64,000 bases of DNA from an uncultured Lachnospiraceae bacterium (GTDB taxonomy: Bacteria; Bacillota; Clostridia; Lachnospirales; Lachnospiraceae). The notes beneath the pieces are model-generated. The model saw only the letters and a list, made by a program, of their open reading frames with translations. It was not told where the DNA came from and made no database searches. A program made the position numbers and the translations under genes. How positions within the stretch are numbered: the stretch's first letter is position 1; each line of letters begins with the position of its first letter. The stretch spans positions 124,001-188,000 of the forward strand of contig CACZBD010000003.1 in assembly GCA_902779305.1 (NCBI GenBank), given 5' to 3'. Of this stretch, positions 54,281 to 62,351 are shown in pieces.

Positions 54281-55621
54281 TTTGGGTTCCGTCTCCCGTT
54301 CCCAATGCATCAGGATCCGGCCGATGATCAGAATTGAAATGATCCCTGTAAGCAGATCGGCAGCCGGCTGCGCAAGCAGGATCCCCGTAAAACCAAAACA
54401 CATGGGAAGCAATAGGATCGCGATCAAAAAGAGAATACCCTGTCTCGAAAGTGAAAGCGTCAGCGCGCCAAACGCATTTCCAACCGCCTGACATACGCAG
54501 GTTGTGACCAGCGAAAATCCGACAAGGATCGCGCTGATCTGCATAAAGCGAAGCATCGCAGTACCGGCTTCGATCACTTTGACATCATTGATGAAACTTT
54601 GCAGCAAAAGTGGGGCGAGGCCATAAAGAATGACGGCAAACACAATGCCGAGTCCCGCCTCGAGCAGATATGCAAAGCGAAGTGTTTTTTGAAACCGCTC
54701 CCGGTTTCTGCTGCCGTAAGTATATCCGAACAGCGGCTGGCCGCCAAACGCAAAGCCGATGAGCGTCATCTGGCTGATCATGTTGATCCGCATGGCGATC
54801 CCCATTGCCGCGATCTGTACGTTTCCGTAAGGCACAAGTGCCCTGTTGGTAAGCATCATGCTCAGGCTGTTTGCAAGATTCGTAACGGATGCCGGGATTC
54901 CGATCCGTAGAATTTCTTTCACATGCCCGCCGATCCGGAAAGCCCTTGTGATGTCCAAAGAGATCACGTGGCACTTTTTCCAAATGATCAGAACATACAA
55001 AAGGCACGATAAAAGATTGCTCAGCGTTGTCGCGAGCGCCGCTCCGCCCGCACCCAGCCCGAGCGTAAAGATAAACACCGGGTCCAGCGCGATATTGGCA
55101 ACGGTTCCAGCGATCGCTGCCCACATGCCCCACGAGGCCAGTCCTTCCGTGCGCAGCTGGTTGTTCGGGATCATGGTAAAAATAATGAAGGGTGTACCGA
55201 TCGCGATCCATGTAAAATAGGACAGCGCATGCGGATAAGAAGCTTCATTGGCGCCAAGAAGATACAGGATAGGATCATGAAAGATCAGCATCAGCGCCAT
55301 GAACAGCAGGCCCGAAGCGACCGCAGCGCCCATGCAGAAAGCGGATACATTTCCGGCTTCCCGGTCCTTCTTCTCGCCGAGAAGTCTTGACATCAAAGAG
55401 CTTCCGCCCAGGCCCCAGATGTCCCCGATCGCGATCGAGAGCACAAAAACCGGAGCGCAGACGGACACCCCTGCCACAAGATCCGCGTCGCCTGTAAGCG
55501 AAATAAACCAGGCATCCACCATGTTGTAAACAACGCTTAGGATCATTGCCAATACAACCGGTACCGCCAGTTTCAGATATGCTTTTGGTACTGACATGCT
55601 TTCAAACAGTTCTCGCTGCAT
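54269..55621 (-). CDS. MATE-family efflux transporter (second copy, different subgroup)
   Basis: A 450-residue, 12-helix transporter. KAYLKLAVPVVLAMILSVVYNMVDAWFI is seen at the start in overlapping parts (LKLAVPVVLAMIL, NMVDAWFIS), with GIPFIIF-like and AQPAADLLTGIISI segments later. It is in the clostridial MATE group and distinct from the gene at 32310-33728; the substrate is unknown. The start is set at MQRELFESM (55621). A longer frame to 55666 reads through the upstream repeat. The last three residues, Val-Asp-His, and the stop come from the repeat at 54239-54280. Confidence 0.87.
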   Translation of the reverse strand: MQRELFESMSVPKAYLKLAVPVVLAMILSVVYNMVDAWFISLTGDADLVAGVSVCAPVFVLSIAIGDIWGLGGSSLMSRLLGEKKDREAGNVSAFCMGAAVASGLLFMALMLIFHDPILYLLGANEASYPHALSYFTWIAIGTPFIIFTMIPNNQLRTEGLASWGMWAAIAGTVANIALDPVFIFTLGLGAGGAALATTLSNLLSCLLYVLIIWKKCHVISLDITRAFRIGGHVKEILRIGIPASVTNLANSLSMMLTNRALVPYGNVQIAAMGIAMRINMISQMTLIGFAFGGQPLFGYTYGSRNRERFQKTLRFAYLLEAGLGIVFAVILYGLAPLLLQSFINDVKVIEAGTAMLRFMQISAILVGFSLVTTCVCQAVGNAFGALTLSLSRQGILFLIAILLLPMCFGFTGILLAQPAADLLTGIISILIIGRILMHWERETEPKVDH

Positions 55622-55640
55622 GGTTTTTACCTGACTTCTA

Positions 55641-55709
55641 AAATGGACCACTGACCCCGTCCCCAAGGGACCAAATGAGCCACTGACCCCGTCCCCAAGA
55701 GCTCATTTT
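55641..55709 (+). repeat. Dispersed GC-rich repeat, two tandem forward units
   Basis: Two tandem units share the core ACTGACCCCGTCCCCAAG. The first starts ATGGACC (55643), the second AATGAGCC (55674) and ends GAGCTCATTT. The second unit has matching ends AATGAGC and GCTCATT. Its end provides the TGA stop (minus strand, 55703-55705) of the next gene. Confidence 0.88.
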
Positions 55710-56146
55710 TTTTCGAGCAATTGGACGATCTGGTGAAGCCCGGTTTCGTCTTCCTGTGAAAATCGCCCCTTTTTCGTACTGTCGATATCCAGGACGCCGA
55801 TGACTTTTCCATCCTTATGGATCGGCAGGACGATCTCGGATTCCGATGCGCTGTCACAGGCGATATGACCCGGAAACGCATGCACGTCTTCCACGCGCAC
55901 GATCCTGTTTTCCAGAACCGCTGTACCGCAGACTCCCTTTCCGACGGGAATGTGCGTGCACGCGATCTTTCCCTGAAAAGGACCGAGCACCAGCTCGCCA
56001 TTACGGATCAGGTAAAACCCCGCCCAGTTGAGATCATCTAAAGAAGCAAATATTAGCGCGGAAAGGTTTGCGTAACCGGTGATCTCCCAGGGACAGTCTT
56101 TTAACAGTTCTTCAGCCTGTTTTATGAGCATTGCGTAGTCTGTCAT
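55703..56146 (-). CDS. msrC: Free methionine-(R)-sulfoxide reductase (GAF-domain)
   Basis: A 147-residue stand-alone GAF protein. LNWAGFYLIRNGELVLGPFQG, then KIACTHIPVGKGVCGTAV and HAFPGHIACDSASESEIVLP, closely match the fRMsr family, including all three redox cysteines. The enzyme reduces free Met-R-sulfoxide in the cytoplasm with thioredoxin. AAGGAGAAG precedes the ATG. It lies ten bases after the aldo/keto reductase gene and likely forms an operon with it. Its TGA stop comes from the dispersed repeat. Confidence 0.92.
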   Translation of the reverse strand: MTDYAMLIKQAEELLKDCPWEITGYANLSALIFASLDDLNWAGFYLIRNGELVLGPFQGKIACTHIPVGKGVCGTAVLENRIVRVEDVHAFPGHIACDSASESEIVLPIHKDGKVIGVLDIDSTKKGRFSQEDETGLHQIVQLLEKK

Positions 56147-56156
56147 CTCTTCTCCT

Positions 56157-57299
56157 TCAGCAGCCGAACAGACTTGCTGCTTTCTCCATTCTGTCTGCGA
56201 TCTCAACCGAAAACGGGCATCTGCTTTCGCACCCTTTGCAGCCGATGCATTCCGATGCGGTGTGACCAAGCGCCTTGTAGTGTTCCAGCACACTTTCGGG
56301 AACGCTTCCCTGTATCGTTGCAAGATCGTAGAACTTGTTTACCATGGCGATATCGATATCCGCAGGACAGGGCTTGCAGTGTCCGCAGTATGTACACTGT
56401 CCCTTGTAGGAATGCAGCGGCGCGTTCGCGATCACGGTGGCATAATCTTTTTCATCATCCGATGCAATCTCATAGGCAATCGCCGCATCCACCTGTTCTT
56501 TCGTATCATATCCGCACAGGATCGAAGATACGCCCGGTCTTGTCAGTGCATAGTGGATCAGCTGTACGGGAGTAAACGCTACACCGAACGGAGATCTTTC
56601 CCTGCTCAGCAAAGCGCCGCCGAAGAAGCCCTTCATGACCGTAAGGCCGATGTTGTTCTCCTCACAAAGCTGATAGAACTCTGCTCTTTCGGGATCGATC
56701 CCGGAAAACTTCGGATCGTACCCGTCCCACATGGTATCCAGATCCTCTGTGGCCGGCCGCATGTCAAATGCGGGGTTGATGCTGAAGAGGATCATTTCGA
56801 TGAATCCGGTCTTTGCGGCAAGCTTCCCGATCACGGGATTATGTGTAGAAAGGCCGATATGACGGATCGTCCCTTTTTCGTGCAATTTCCGGATATATTC
56901 GATAAACGGTCCGTTCATGACGGTATTCCATTCTTCCAAAGAATCGATGTAGTGGATCATGCCAAGATCGATATAGTCCGTGCGAAGCCTTGTCAAGAGG
57001 TCTTCAAACGCGGGGCGCACATACTTCATGTCTCTTGATCTGACATACTGGCCGTTCTGGTAGGTGGAGCCGATATGCCCCTGCACATACCAGGAATCCC
57101 GGCATCCCTCCATGGCTTTGCCGATGATGTCTCTGGATTTCGGATCCGGCATCCAGCAGTCTACAATATTGATGCCCTTGCTGTTTGCATATTGTAACAG
57201 CGCAACGGACTCCTCTTCCTCATGTCTTTCAAGCCATTCACCGCCAAACCCGATCTCGCTCACTTTCAGGCCGCTCTTGCCGAGTGTTCTGTATTTCAT
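56157..57299 (-). CDS. Aldo/keto reductase with C-terminal 4Fe-4S domain
   Basis: A 380-residue protein with the aldo/keto reductase barrel (KYRTLGKSGLKVSEIGFGGE at the start) and two C-terminal cysteine clusters, CTYCGHCKPCPADID and CIGCKGCESRCPF, for two [4Fe-4S] clusters. It resembles the gene at 20138-21259 in plan but differs in sequence. The substrate is unknown. It is followed by msrC, so a redox-stress role is possible. Confidence 0.9.
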   Translation of the reverse strand: MKYRTLGKSGLKVSEIGFGGEWLERHEEEESVALLQYANSKGINIVDCWMPDPKSRDIIGKAMEGCRDSWYVQGHIGSTYQNGQYVRSRDMKYVRPAFEDLLTRLRTDYIDLGMIHYIDSLEEWNTVMNGPFIEYIRKLHEKGTIRHIGLSTHNPVIGKLAAKTGFIEMILFSINPAFDMRPATEDLDTMWDGYDPKFSGIDPERAEFYQLCEENNIGLTVMKGFFGGALLSRERSPFGVAFTPVQLIHYALTRPGVSSILCGYDTKEQVDAAIAYEIASDDEKDYATVIANAPLHSYKGQCTYCGHCKPCPADIDIAMVNKFYDLATIQGSVPESVLEHYKALGHTASECIGCKGCESRCPFSVEIADRMEKAASLFGC

Positions 57300-57372
57300 C
57301 GCCCTTCTCCTTTCGCTGAATTACTGATAACAATTTTACCATAAAATCAACCTTAAGACATCCGCAATTGTG

Positions 57373-57472
57373 CGCCCTTGGTGGTCCCTTGGGGACGGGG
57401 TTAGTGGTCCATTGTTTACTTTATGGTTTACAATGAGCCCCCAACCCCGTCCCCAAGGGCTCATTTTGTGTT
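57373..57472. repeat. Inverted pair of dispersed GC-rich repeats
   Basis: A reverse unit (CCCTTGGGGACGGGGTTAGT, 57387-57406) and a forward unit (AATGAGCC, 57431, with CAACCCCGTCCCCAAGGG to 57460) face each other across about 25 bases. Both differ from the family consensus at the same base pair (GGGGTT and AACCCC instead of GGGGTC and GACCCC), so they still pair over 17 bp. Confidence 0.85.
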
Positions 57473-57527
57473 ATCATATTAAATGACGTTTACAAATGCA
57501 GATATTATGATTCCCGGAGAAAAAAGG

Positions 57528-58292
57528 ATGTCCAGCATCAACCGCAAGGCTGTCGAACAGGCCTTTGAAACATATACCCGCCAGTATCAAGTTTCGGACC
57601 CCAAGATCAGGCTGAAGATCGACCACACATACCGGGTCGCCGGCCTATGCGAGCGCATCGCCGAAACGATCCCCGGATCGGACAAAAACCTTTGCTGGCT
57701 CTCCGGCATGCTGCATGACATCGGGCGCTTCGAGCAGGTCAGAAGATACAACACCTTCTCGGATGCGGATTCTGTGGATCATGCCGCGTTCGGCGCAGAT
57801 CTGTTATTTCAGGAAAAGCTTCTGGATTCTTTCGGGACATTTGAGCAGGATCATGTAGAAATTCTGGAAACAGCGATCAGAAATCATAACCGATTCCGGA
57901 TCGATGATGTAGTCAAAGAACCTTGCAGGACCTACTGCAATATCTTAAGAGATGCGGATAAGATCGATATCCTTCGCGTCAATTATGAAACGCCTTTCGA
58001 AGATATCTATAATGTGCCGGAAAGCGAAATGAAGCAGGCGACCGTTTCCGATGCCGTGAAACAAAACTTTCTGGAAGGACACGCGATCCTCCGGTCCGTT
58101 CGTAAGACGCCTGCAGATACGCTCGTCAGCCATATCAGTCTGGTCCATGAACTCGTCTTCCCCATCAGCATCCGGATCGTAAAAGAGCAGGGATACCTGG
58201 ACAAACTTCTGGCCTTTCAGTCTGAAAACGAGGAGACGGTGTCGTGGTTTACGATCATGCGTGAAACGCTTGCCGCTAAACAGCTGATCTGA
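57528..58292 (+). CDS. HD-domain phosphohydrolase
   Basis: A 254-residue HD-superfamily protein. DHTYRVAGLCERI gives the first metal histidine, MLHDIGRFEQVR the HD pair, and ILRDADKIDILRV the last aspartate. Such proteins hydrolyse nucleotides or other phosphoesters; the substrate is unknown. The ATG at 57528 has GGAG eight bases before it; upstream in-frame ATGs at 57483 and 57507 lack this. The gene is flanked on both sides by the dispersed repeat and is the only plus-strand gene between 42 and 64 kb. Confidence 0.83.
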   Translation: MSSINRKAVEQAFETYTRQYQVSDPKIRLKIDHTYRVAGLCERIAETIPGSDKNLCWLSGMLHDIGRFEQVRRYNTFSDADSVDHAAFGADLLFQEKLLDSFGTFEQDHVEILETAIRNHNRFRIDDVVKEPCRTYCNILRDADKIDILRVNYETPFEDIYNVPESEMKQATVSDAVKQNFLEGHAILRSVRKTPADTLVSHISLVHELVFPISIRIVKEQGYLDKLLAFQSENEETVSWFTIMRETLAAKQLI

Positions 58293-58293
58293 A

Positions 58294-58327
58294 AGTGGAC
58301 CACTGACCCCGTCCCCAAGGGCTCATT
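58294..58327 (+). repeat. Dispersed GC-rich repeat between convergent genes
   Basis: One forward unit (GTGGACCACTGACCCCGTCC and onward to GGGCTCATT). On the minus strand its TGA directly follows the TAA stop of the ATPase gene (58326-58328). Confidence 0.87.
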
Positions 58328-59135
58328 AAGACAGCAGTACTTTATCGCTGGCGAATTCCTCCCCTGATACGGAGGAAAACTTATGAAGCAGATCTTCTAC
58401 CGTCAGTTTTGCCTTCTCTTCCCCACGGATATCAAGGATCACTCTTCCTTCGCTCATCATGACCAGTCTGTTTCCGTGCGCAATGGCATCTTTCATGTTA
58501 TGGGTGATCATCAAAGTCGTAAGATGGTCTTTGGATACAACCTTTTCCGTTGCGGCAAGAACTTTTTCCGCCGTCTTCGGATCGAGCGCGGCCGTATGCT
58601 CATCTAAAAGCAGGATCCTGGGTGTCTGCAGTGTTGCCATAAGCAGGGTGAGTGCCTGTCGCTGTCCGCCGGACAGGAGCCCGACTTTGGCAGTCAGTCT
58701 GTCTTCGAGACCCAGATCGAGGATCTTTAGCTGTTCCCTGAATCTGTCCCGCTCTTTATGTGTCACGCCGGGTCTGAACGGAGAACGTGACCTTCCGCGG
58801 CGCAAAGCAAGCGCCATGTTCTCTTCGATCTGCATGGTCGCAGCAGTTCCCGTCATCGGGTCCTGAAATACCCTTCCGATCAGAGAAGCCCTCTTGTATG
58901 CGGGAAGGCCCGTTACGTTCATACCGGCAATCTGTATGCTTCCCGAATCGATCGGCCACACACCGGCGACCGCGTTCAGCATGGTTGATTTTCCGGCGCC
59001 GTTGCCGCCGATGACCGTTACAAAATCGCCTTTCTCCAGGGTCAGGTTTACGCCGTCAAGCGCGATCTTTTCATTGATCGTCCCGGGATTGAAGGCTTTA
59101 TATACATCTTTGATCTCAAGCATGATCTCCGACAT
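58326..59135 (-). CDS. ABC transporter ATPase, TrpXYZ-like import system
   Basis: A 269-residue ATPase. Walker A is GGNGAGKST, the signature LLSGGQRQALTL, and Walker B ILLLDEHTAALDPKT. The sequence type (COG1101-like) goes with the permease and binding protein upstream. It lies three bases after the permease gene. In streptococci and clostridia this three-gene system imports tryptophan (TrpXYZ) or related compounds; here the trp operon lies 4 kb away but the substrate is not proven. Confidence 0.85.
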   Translation of the reverse strand: MSEIMLEIKDVYKAFNPGTINEKIALDGVNLTLEKGDFVTVIGGNGAGKSTMLNAVAGVWPIDSGSIQIAGMNVTGLPAYKRASLIGRVFQDPMTGTAATMQIEENMALALRRGRSRSPFRPGVTHKERDRFREQLKILDLGLEDRLTAKVGLLSGGQRQALTLLMATLQTPRILLLDEHTAALDPKTAEKVLAATEKVVSKDHLTTLMITHNMKDAIAHGNRLVMMSEGRVILDIRGEEKAKLTVEDLLHKFSSVSGEEFASDKVLLS

Positions 59136-59138
59136 TTC

Positions 59139-60110
59139 TCAGACCTCCTTTCCGTCGTCCTGCGCCCGCTGCGCATTCTTGCCCGCTTTTTTGAATGAAG
59201 ATCTGCTCATTTTCTGCAGATAAGGCACGGCAAGGAAGATCGCAACGATGACAGCCGTCAGCATCTTCAGGAAATTTGTGTCAAGTTTGAGCCAGAGAAC
59301 GATCTCCACAACGATATAATAGATCACGCCGCCAAGCGCAACAAACGTAAGCCGCAGAGCAAAATTCATGCGTTTCCGAAACAGCGCTTCTCCGATCACT
59401 TCTCCGATGATAACCGCCGCAAGACCGATCACGATCGCGCCGCGTCCCATGTTAATGTCCGCATATCCCTGGAACTGCGTCATGACTCCGCCGGCCAGCG
59501 CTACGATCCCATTTGAAAGGGCCAGGCCGATTACCTTCATCAGATTGATGTTGATCCCGTTGGCACCGGCCATCTGCTGGTTACAGCCGGTTGCGCGAAT
59601 GGCGCTCCCCTGTTCGGTGCCGAAATACAGATACAGCGCCGCTATGATCAGCGCCACAAGTACGACGCCGACAATGATCGAGTAAGTGACATATCTCGAG
59701 GACAGCATCAGCACAAATTTGTCGACGCTGACAGCCTGGTTGGCCTTCATATCCATGATCGCAAGGTTCAGCGAATAAAGCGCGTACTGCGTCAGGATCC
59801 CCGCAAGGATCGCCGGAATCCCGAGAAGCGTATGAAGCAGCCCTGTAACGACTCCCGCGATCAGACCGGCCAGCAGCGCCACGGCCACAGCCGCATAAGG
59901 ATTCCACCCTGCTAAGATCAGCATGACCGTCACCGCCCCGCCGGTACAAAAAGTCCCGTCAACGGAAAGATCAGCGATGTCCAAAAGGCGGAATGTGATA
60001 TAAACACCCAGGGCGACAATGCCCCAGATCAGCCCCTGCGCAATGCCGGCCGGCAGGCGGTTCAAAAGCGACAGCGGTGTCAGAGATTGAAAATAAGCTG
60101 TAATATCCAT
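59139..60110 (-). CDS. ABC transporter permease, TrpXYZ-like import system
   Basis: A 323-residue permease with about nine hydrophobic helices. It has GIAQGLIWGIVALGVYITFRLLDIADL near the start in overlapping parts (GIVALGVYITFRLLDI) and GTEQGSAIRATG in the coupling region, as in LivH-like/COG4120 permeases. It pairs with the ATPase downstream and the binding lipoprotein upstream. The charged C-terminal tail (RSSFKKAGKNAQRAQDDGKEV in part) is cytoplasmic. Confidence 0.87.
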   Translation of the reverse strand: MDITAYFQSLTPLSLLNRLPAGIAQGLIWGIVALGVYITFRLLDIADLSVDGTFCTGGAVTVMLILAGWNPYAAVAVALLAGLIAGVVTGLLHTLLGIPAILAGILTQYALYSLNLAIMDMKANQAVSVDKFVLMLSSRYVTYSIIVGVVLVALIIAALYLYFGTEQGSAIRATGCNQQMAGANGININLMKVIGLALSNGIVALAGGVMTQFQGYADINMGRGAIVIGLAAVIIGEVIGEALFRKRMNFALRLTFVALGGVIYYIVVEIVLWLKLDTNFLKMLTAVIVAIFLAVPYLQKMSRSSFKKAGKNAQRAQDDGKEV

Positions 60111-60131
60111 AAGTTTCTCTTTTCCTGTTGA

Positions 60132-61226
60132 TCATTCTTCCGGAATGGCCGTATAGCCCTCCGGAATCTCTACTCCGAGTTTCTCGCAAAGTGCAGGGTT
60201 ATATTCCTTTACGGGATTTTTATAATACTCTATGGGCATGGAAGCAATGTCTTCCTCACCCGTCAGTATCCTGACAGCCATTTCGCCGGTTGTCTTTCCG
60301 AGTTCATAGTAGTCGATCGAAAGTGTTGCGACACCGCAGCCCTTAGCGATCCCTTCTTCACCTGCAACAATGGGTACAAGCGCGGGAAGCGCAACATTGT
60401 TGATCGCCTCCGTGCAGGAAGCGGCCGTATTGTCTGTGGGAATATAAAGAACGTCGCTCTCATCACATGCGGACTGGGTAACCCCTGCCACATCATTGGA
60501 ATCTGCAAACGTATAGACATTTACTTTGAGACCGTCCGCCTCGAGAACCGCTTTTACCGTATCGGCCTGATATACCGAATTGGCTTCCGCCGAGCAGTAA
60601 AGGATCCCGATGTTTTTTGCCTCGGGGAAAAGTTCTTCGATCATCTTTGCCTGCTGGTCAAGCGGCGCAAGATCCGAAGTGCCGGAGATATTTCCGCCTA
60701 CTGTTCCGTTAAAATCATCCAGCGAAAGTGCAACCCCGTATTCGGTGATCGATGTACCGAGAACCGGGATCTCGGTGGTTGAAGAAGCAGCAGCCTGAAG
60801 TGCCGGCGTCGCATTTGCAAGGATCAGATCCACGCCGTCCGAAGCAAACCCCGTACAGATCGTCGTACACTGCGCGCTGTCGCCCGCCGCATTCTGTTCA
60901 TCAAAAGTCACAGCATCCTCGCCGAGTTTTTCGACGATCGCATCCTTAAATCCCTGTGTGGCCGCATCGAGCGCCACATGCTGCACCAGCTGGCAGATCC
61001 CGACAGTATAGTGGTCCTTTGCCGCCTCTTCGTTGCCTTCCTCCTGCTGCGCAGGCGCATCCGTTTCCGAAGGGTCAACGGTTTCAGCCGCATCCGCCGC
61101 TTCAGCAGTTTCCGCTGCTGCCGGTTCCGCGCTCTGTGCGCTTCCGCCGACTCCACAGGCAGCCATCGTCATTGCAACAGATACCGCCAGAGATAAAGAC
61201 ACCAGTTTTCTCATCTTGTTTTTCAT
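60132..61226 (-). CDS. ABC transporter substrate-binding lipoprotein, TrpX-like
   Basis: A 364-residue lipoprotein with lipobox MAAC at about residue 24, an acidic Ala/Glu linker, and an ABC_sub_bind fold: HYTVGICQLVQHVALDAATQG, NIGILYCSAEANS, YIPTDNTAAS. These proteins bind tryptophan or similar ligands outside the cell. AAGGAG precedes the ATG. The promoter upstream has two exact 16-base direct repeats at its start site. It is the first gene of a three-gene operon. Confidence 0.87.
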   Translation of the reverse strand: MKNKMRKLVSLSLAVSVAMTMAACGVGGSAQSAEPAAAETAEAADAAETVDPSETDAPAQQEEGNEEAAKDHYTVGICQLVQHVALDAATQGFKDAIVEKLGEDAVTFDEQNAAGDSAQCTTICTGFASDGVDLILANATPALQAAASSTTEIPVLGTSITEYGVALSLDDFNGTVGGNISGTSDLAPLDQQAKMIEELFPEAKNIGILYCSAEANSVYQADTVKAVLEADGLKVNVYTFADSNDVAGVTQSACDESDVLYIPTDNTAASCTEAINNVALPALVPIVAGEEGIAKGCGVATLSIDYYELGKTTGEMAVRILTGEEDIASMPIEYYKNPVKEYNPALCEKLGVEIPEGYTAIPEE

Positions 61227-61287
61227 AATATCGCTCCTTAGCTTTTATTTGCCGGATCAGCCGGCACACTCCTCCCTGCGCATCGGC

Positions 61288-61359
61288 GCTTCAACGCTTT
61301 GACGCTTCAACGCTTTGACGCATTAAGCTAATTATATGGGCTGTCAGAGCGATTTGCAA
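61288..61359 (-). promoter_or_regulatory. Promoter with two direct repeats, ahead of the TrpX-like operon
   Basis: Minus-strand TTGCAA (61354-61359) and TATAAT (61331-61336) are 17 bases apart. Directly after the start site, GCTTCAACGCTTTGAC occurs twice in tandem (61288-61303 and 61304-61319, plus-strand reading). Such repeats at +1 are typical of repressor sites. Confidence 0.6.
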
Positions 61360-61414
61360 TATTTTTCTTTGATTTTTTTGAGATTATGTTCTGAAAGGAG
61401 GATCGATATCTCAT

Positions 61415-61478
61415 AGTGGACCACTGACCCCGTCCCCAAGGGACCAAATGGACCACTGACCCCGTCCCCAAGGGCTCA
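61415..61478 (+). repeat. Dispersed GC-rich repeat, two tandem forward units
   Basis: Two units (starting GTGGACC at 61416 and ATGGACC at 61448) with the same core, the second ending GGGCTCATTT. Its end gives the TGA stop (minus, 61476-61478) of the permease gene. Confidence 0.88.
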
Positions 61479-62351
61479 TTTCCCGATGCCGGAGGTCAGG
61501 CCTTTCACGAAAAACTTATGAAAGAAGGGATAGGTCACGAGGATGGGGGCGATGATCAAAACGACCAGTGCCATGCGGAATGACTCCGTCGGGATCTTTT
61601 CGATCACGCCGGTCACGTTCTGCGAAGAAGAGGCGAACTCCGCTTTCGACTGCATGATATACAATAAATACTGCAGCGGATATAGAGAACTGTGCCCGGA
61701 ATCGATATAGAGCAGTGCATCGTACCAGGTGTTCCAATAGGCAAATGCTTCAAAGAGACCGATCGTGACCAGGATCGGTTTGGACATCGGGATCACGAAC
61801 CGGCCAAAGATCGCGAAAAAAGAAGCGCCGTCGATCTGCGCAGCCTCCAGGACCTCCTCCGGAATGCTCTCCCTGAAATAGGTCCTCATGATCAGGATAT
61901 ACCAACTTGAGCAGGCAGACGGAAGGATCAGCGCAAAGATCGTATTCTTTAGCCCCAGAAGCTGCGTGTTGACCGCATAGCTTGCCGCCAGTCCACCGGA
62001 GAAAAACATCGGCAGGATGATCAGGACTGCATAGATCTTTCCGAGCTTGAATTCTTTTCTGCTGATCGCAAACCCCATGGTCGCGATCAGAAAGAGCGAC
62101 AACAGGGAACCTGTCACCGTCACGAAAAGCGTCACCCCAAACGACCGTAAGATCCCGCCGAGGTTTTCAAACAGATACCGGTAAGCTTCCGTCGAGAAAA
62201 CAGCCGGCAAAAACCGGTACCCGTCTCTTGCGATCGATCCCTCCGAAGAAAATGACACCATGATCACCAGGAACACCGGGATCATGCCGATCACGGAAAG
62301 CAGCATCATGCCTGCGCTCAATATGAGATTCGCCCTCTTCCCGATCCTCAT
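61476..62351 (-). CDS. Carbohydrate ABC transporter permease (MalG/LplC type)
   Basis: A 291-residue inner-membrane permease with six helices. The coupling motif EAAQIDGASFFAIFGRFVIPMSKP (seen as EAAQIDGASFF and GRFVIPMSKP) marks the MalG branch. It overlaps its partner permease by four bases (ATGA). Together they would import a sugar or oligosaccharide. No sugar-binding protein or ATPase of this class is next to them in the window. Its stop codon comes from the dispersed repeat. Confidence 0.9.
   Translation of the reverse strand: MRIGKRANLILSAGMMLLSVIGMIPVFLVIMVSFSSEGSIARDGYRFLPAVFSTEAYRYLFENLGGILRSFGVTLFVTVTGSLLSLFLIATMGFAISRKEFKLGKIYAVLIILPMFFSGGLAASYAVNTQLLGLKNTIFALILPSACSSWYILIMRTYFRESIPEEVLEAAQIDGASFFAIFGRFVIPMSKPILVTIGLFEAFAYWNTWYDALLYIDSGHSSLYPLQYLLYIMQSKAEFASSSQNVTGVIEKIPTESFRMALVVLIIAPILVTYPFFHKFFVKGLTSGIGK

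Noticed and set aside
61227..61400. T-box or tryptophan leader peptide ahead of the TrpX-like operon
   Set aside because: No T-box core, no Trp codons in the short frames and no terminator before the gene.
40084..61478. Dispersed repeats as intrinsic terminators
   Set aside because: Some copies end in T-runs (for example 40122-40130), but single units lack a long stem and several sit upstream of genes, so termination is not their common property.
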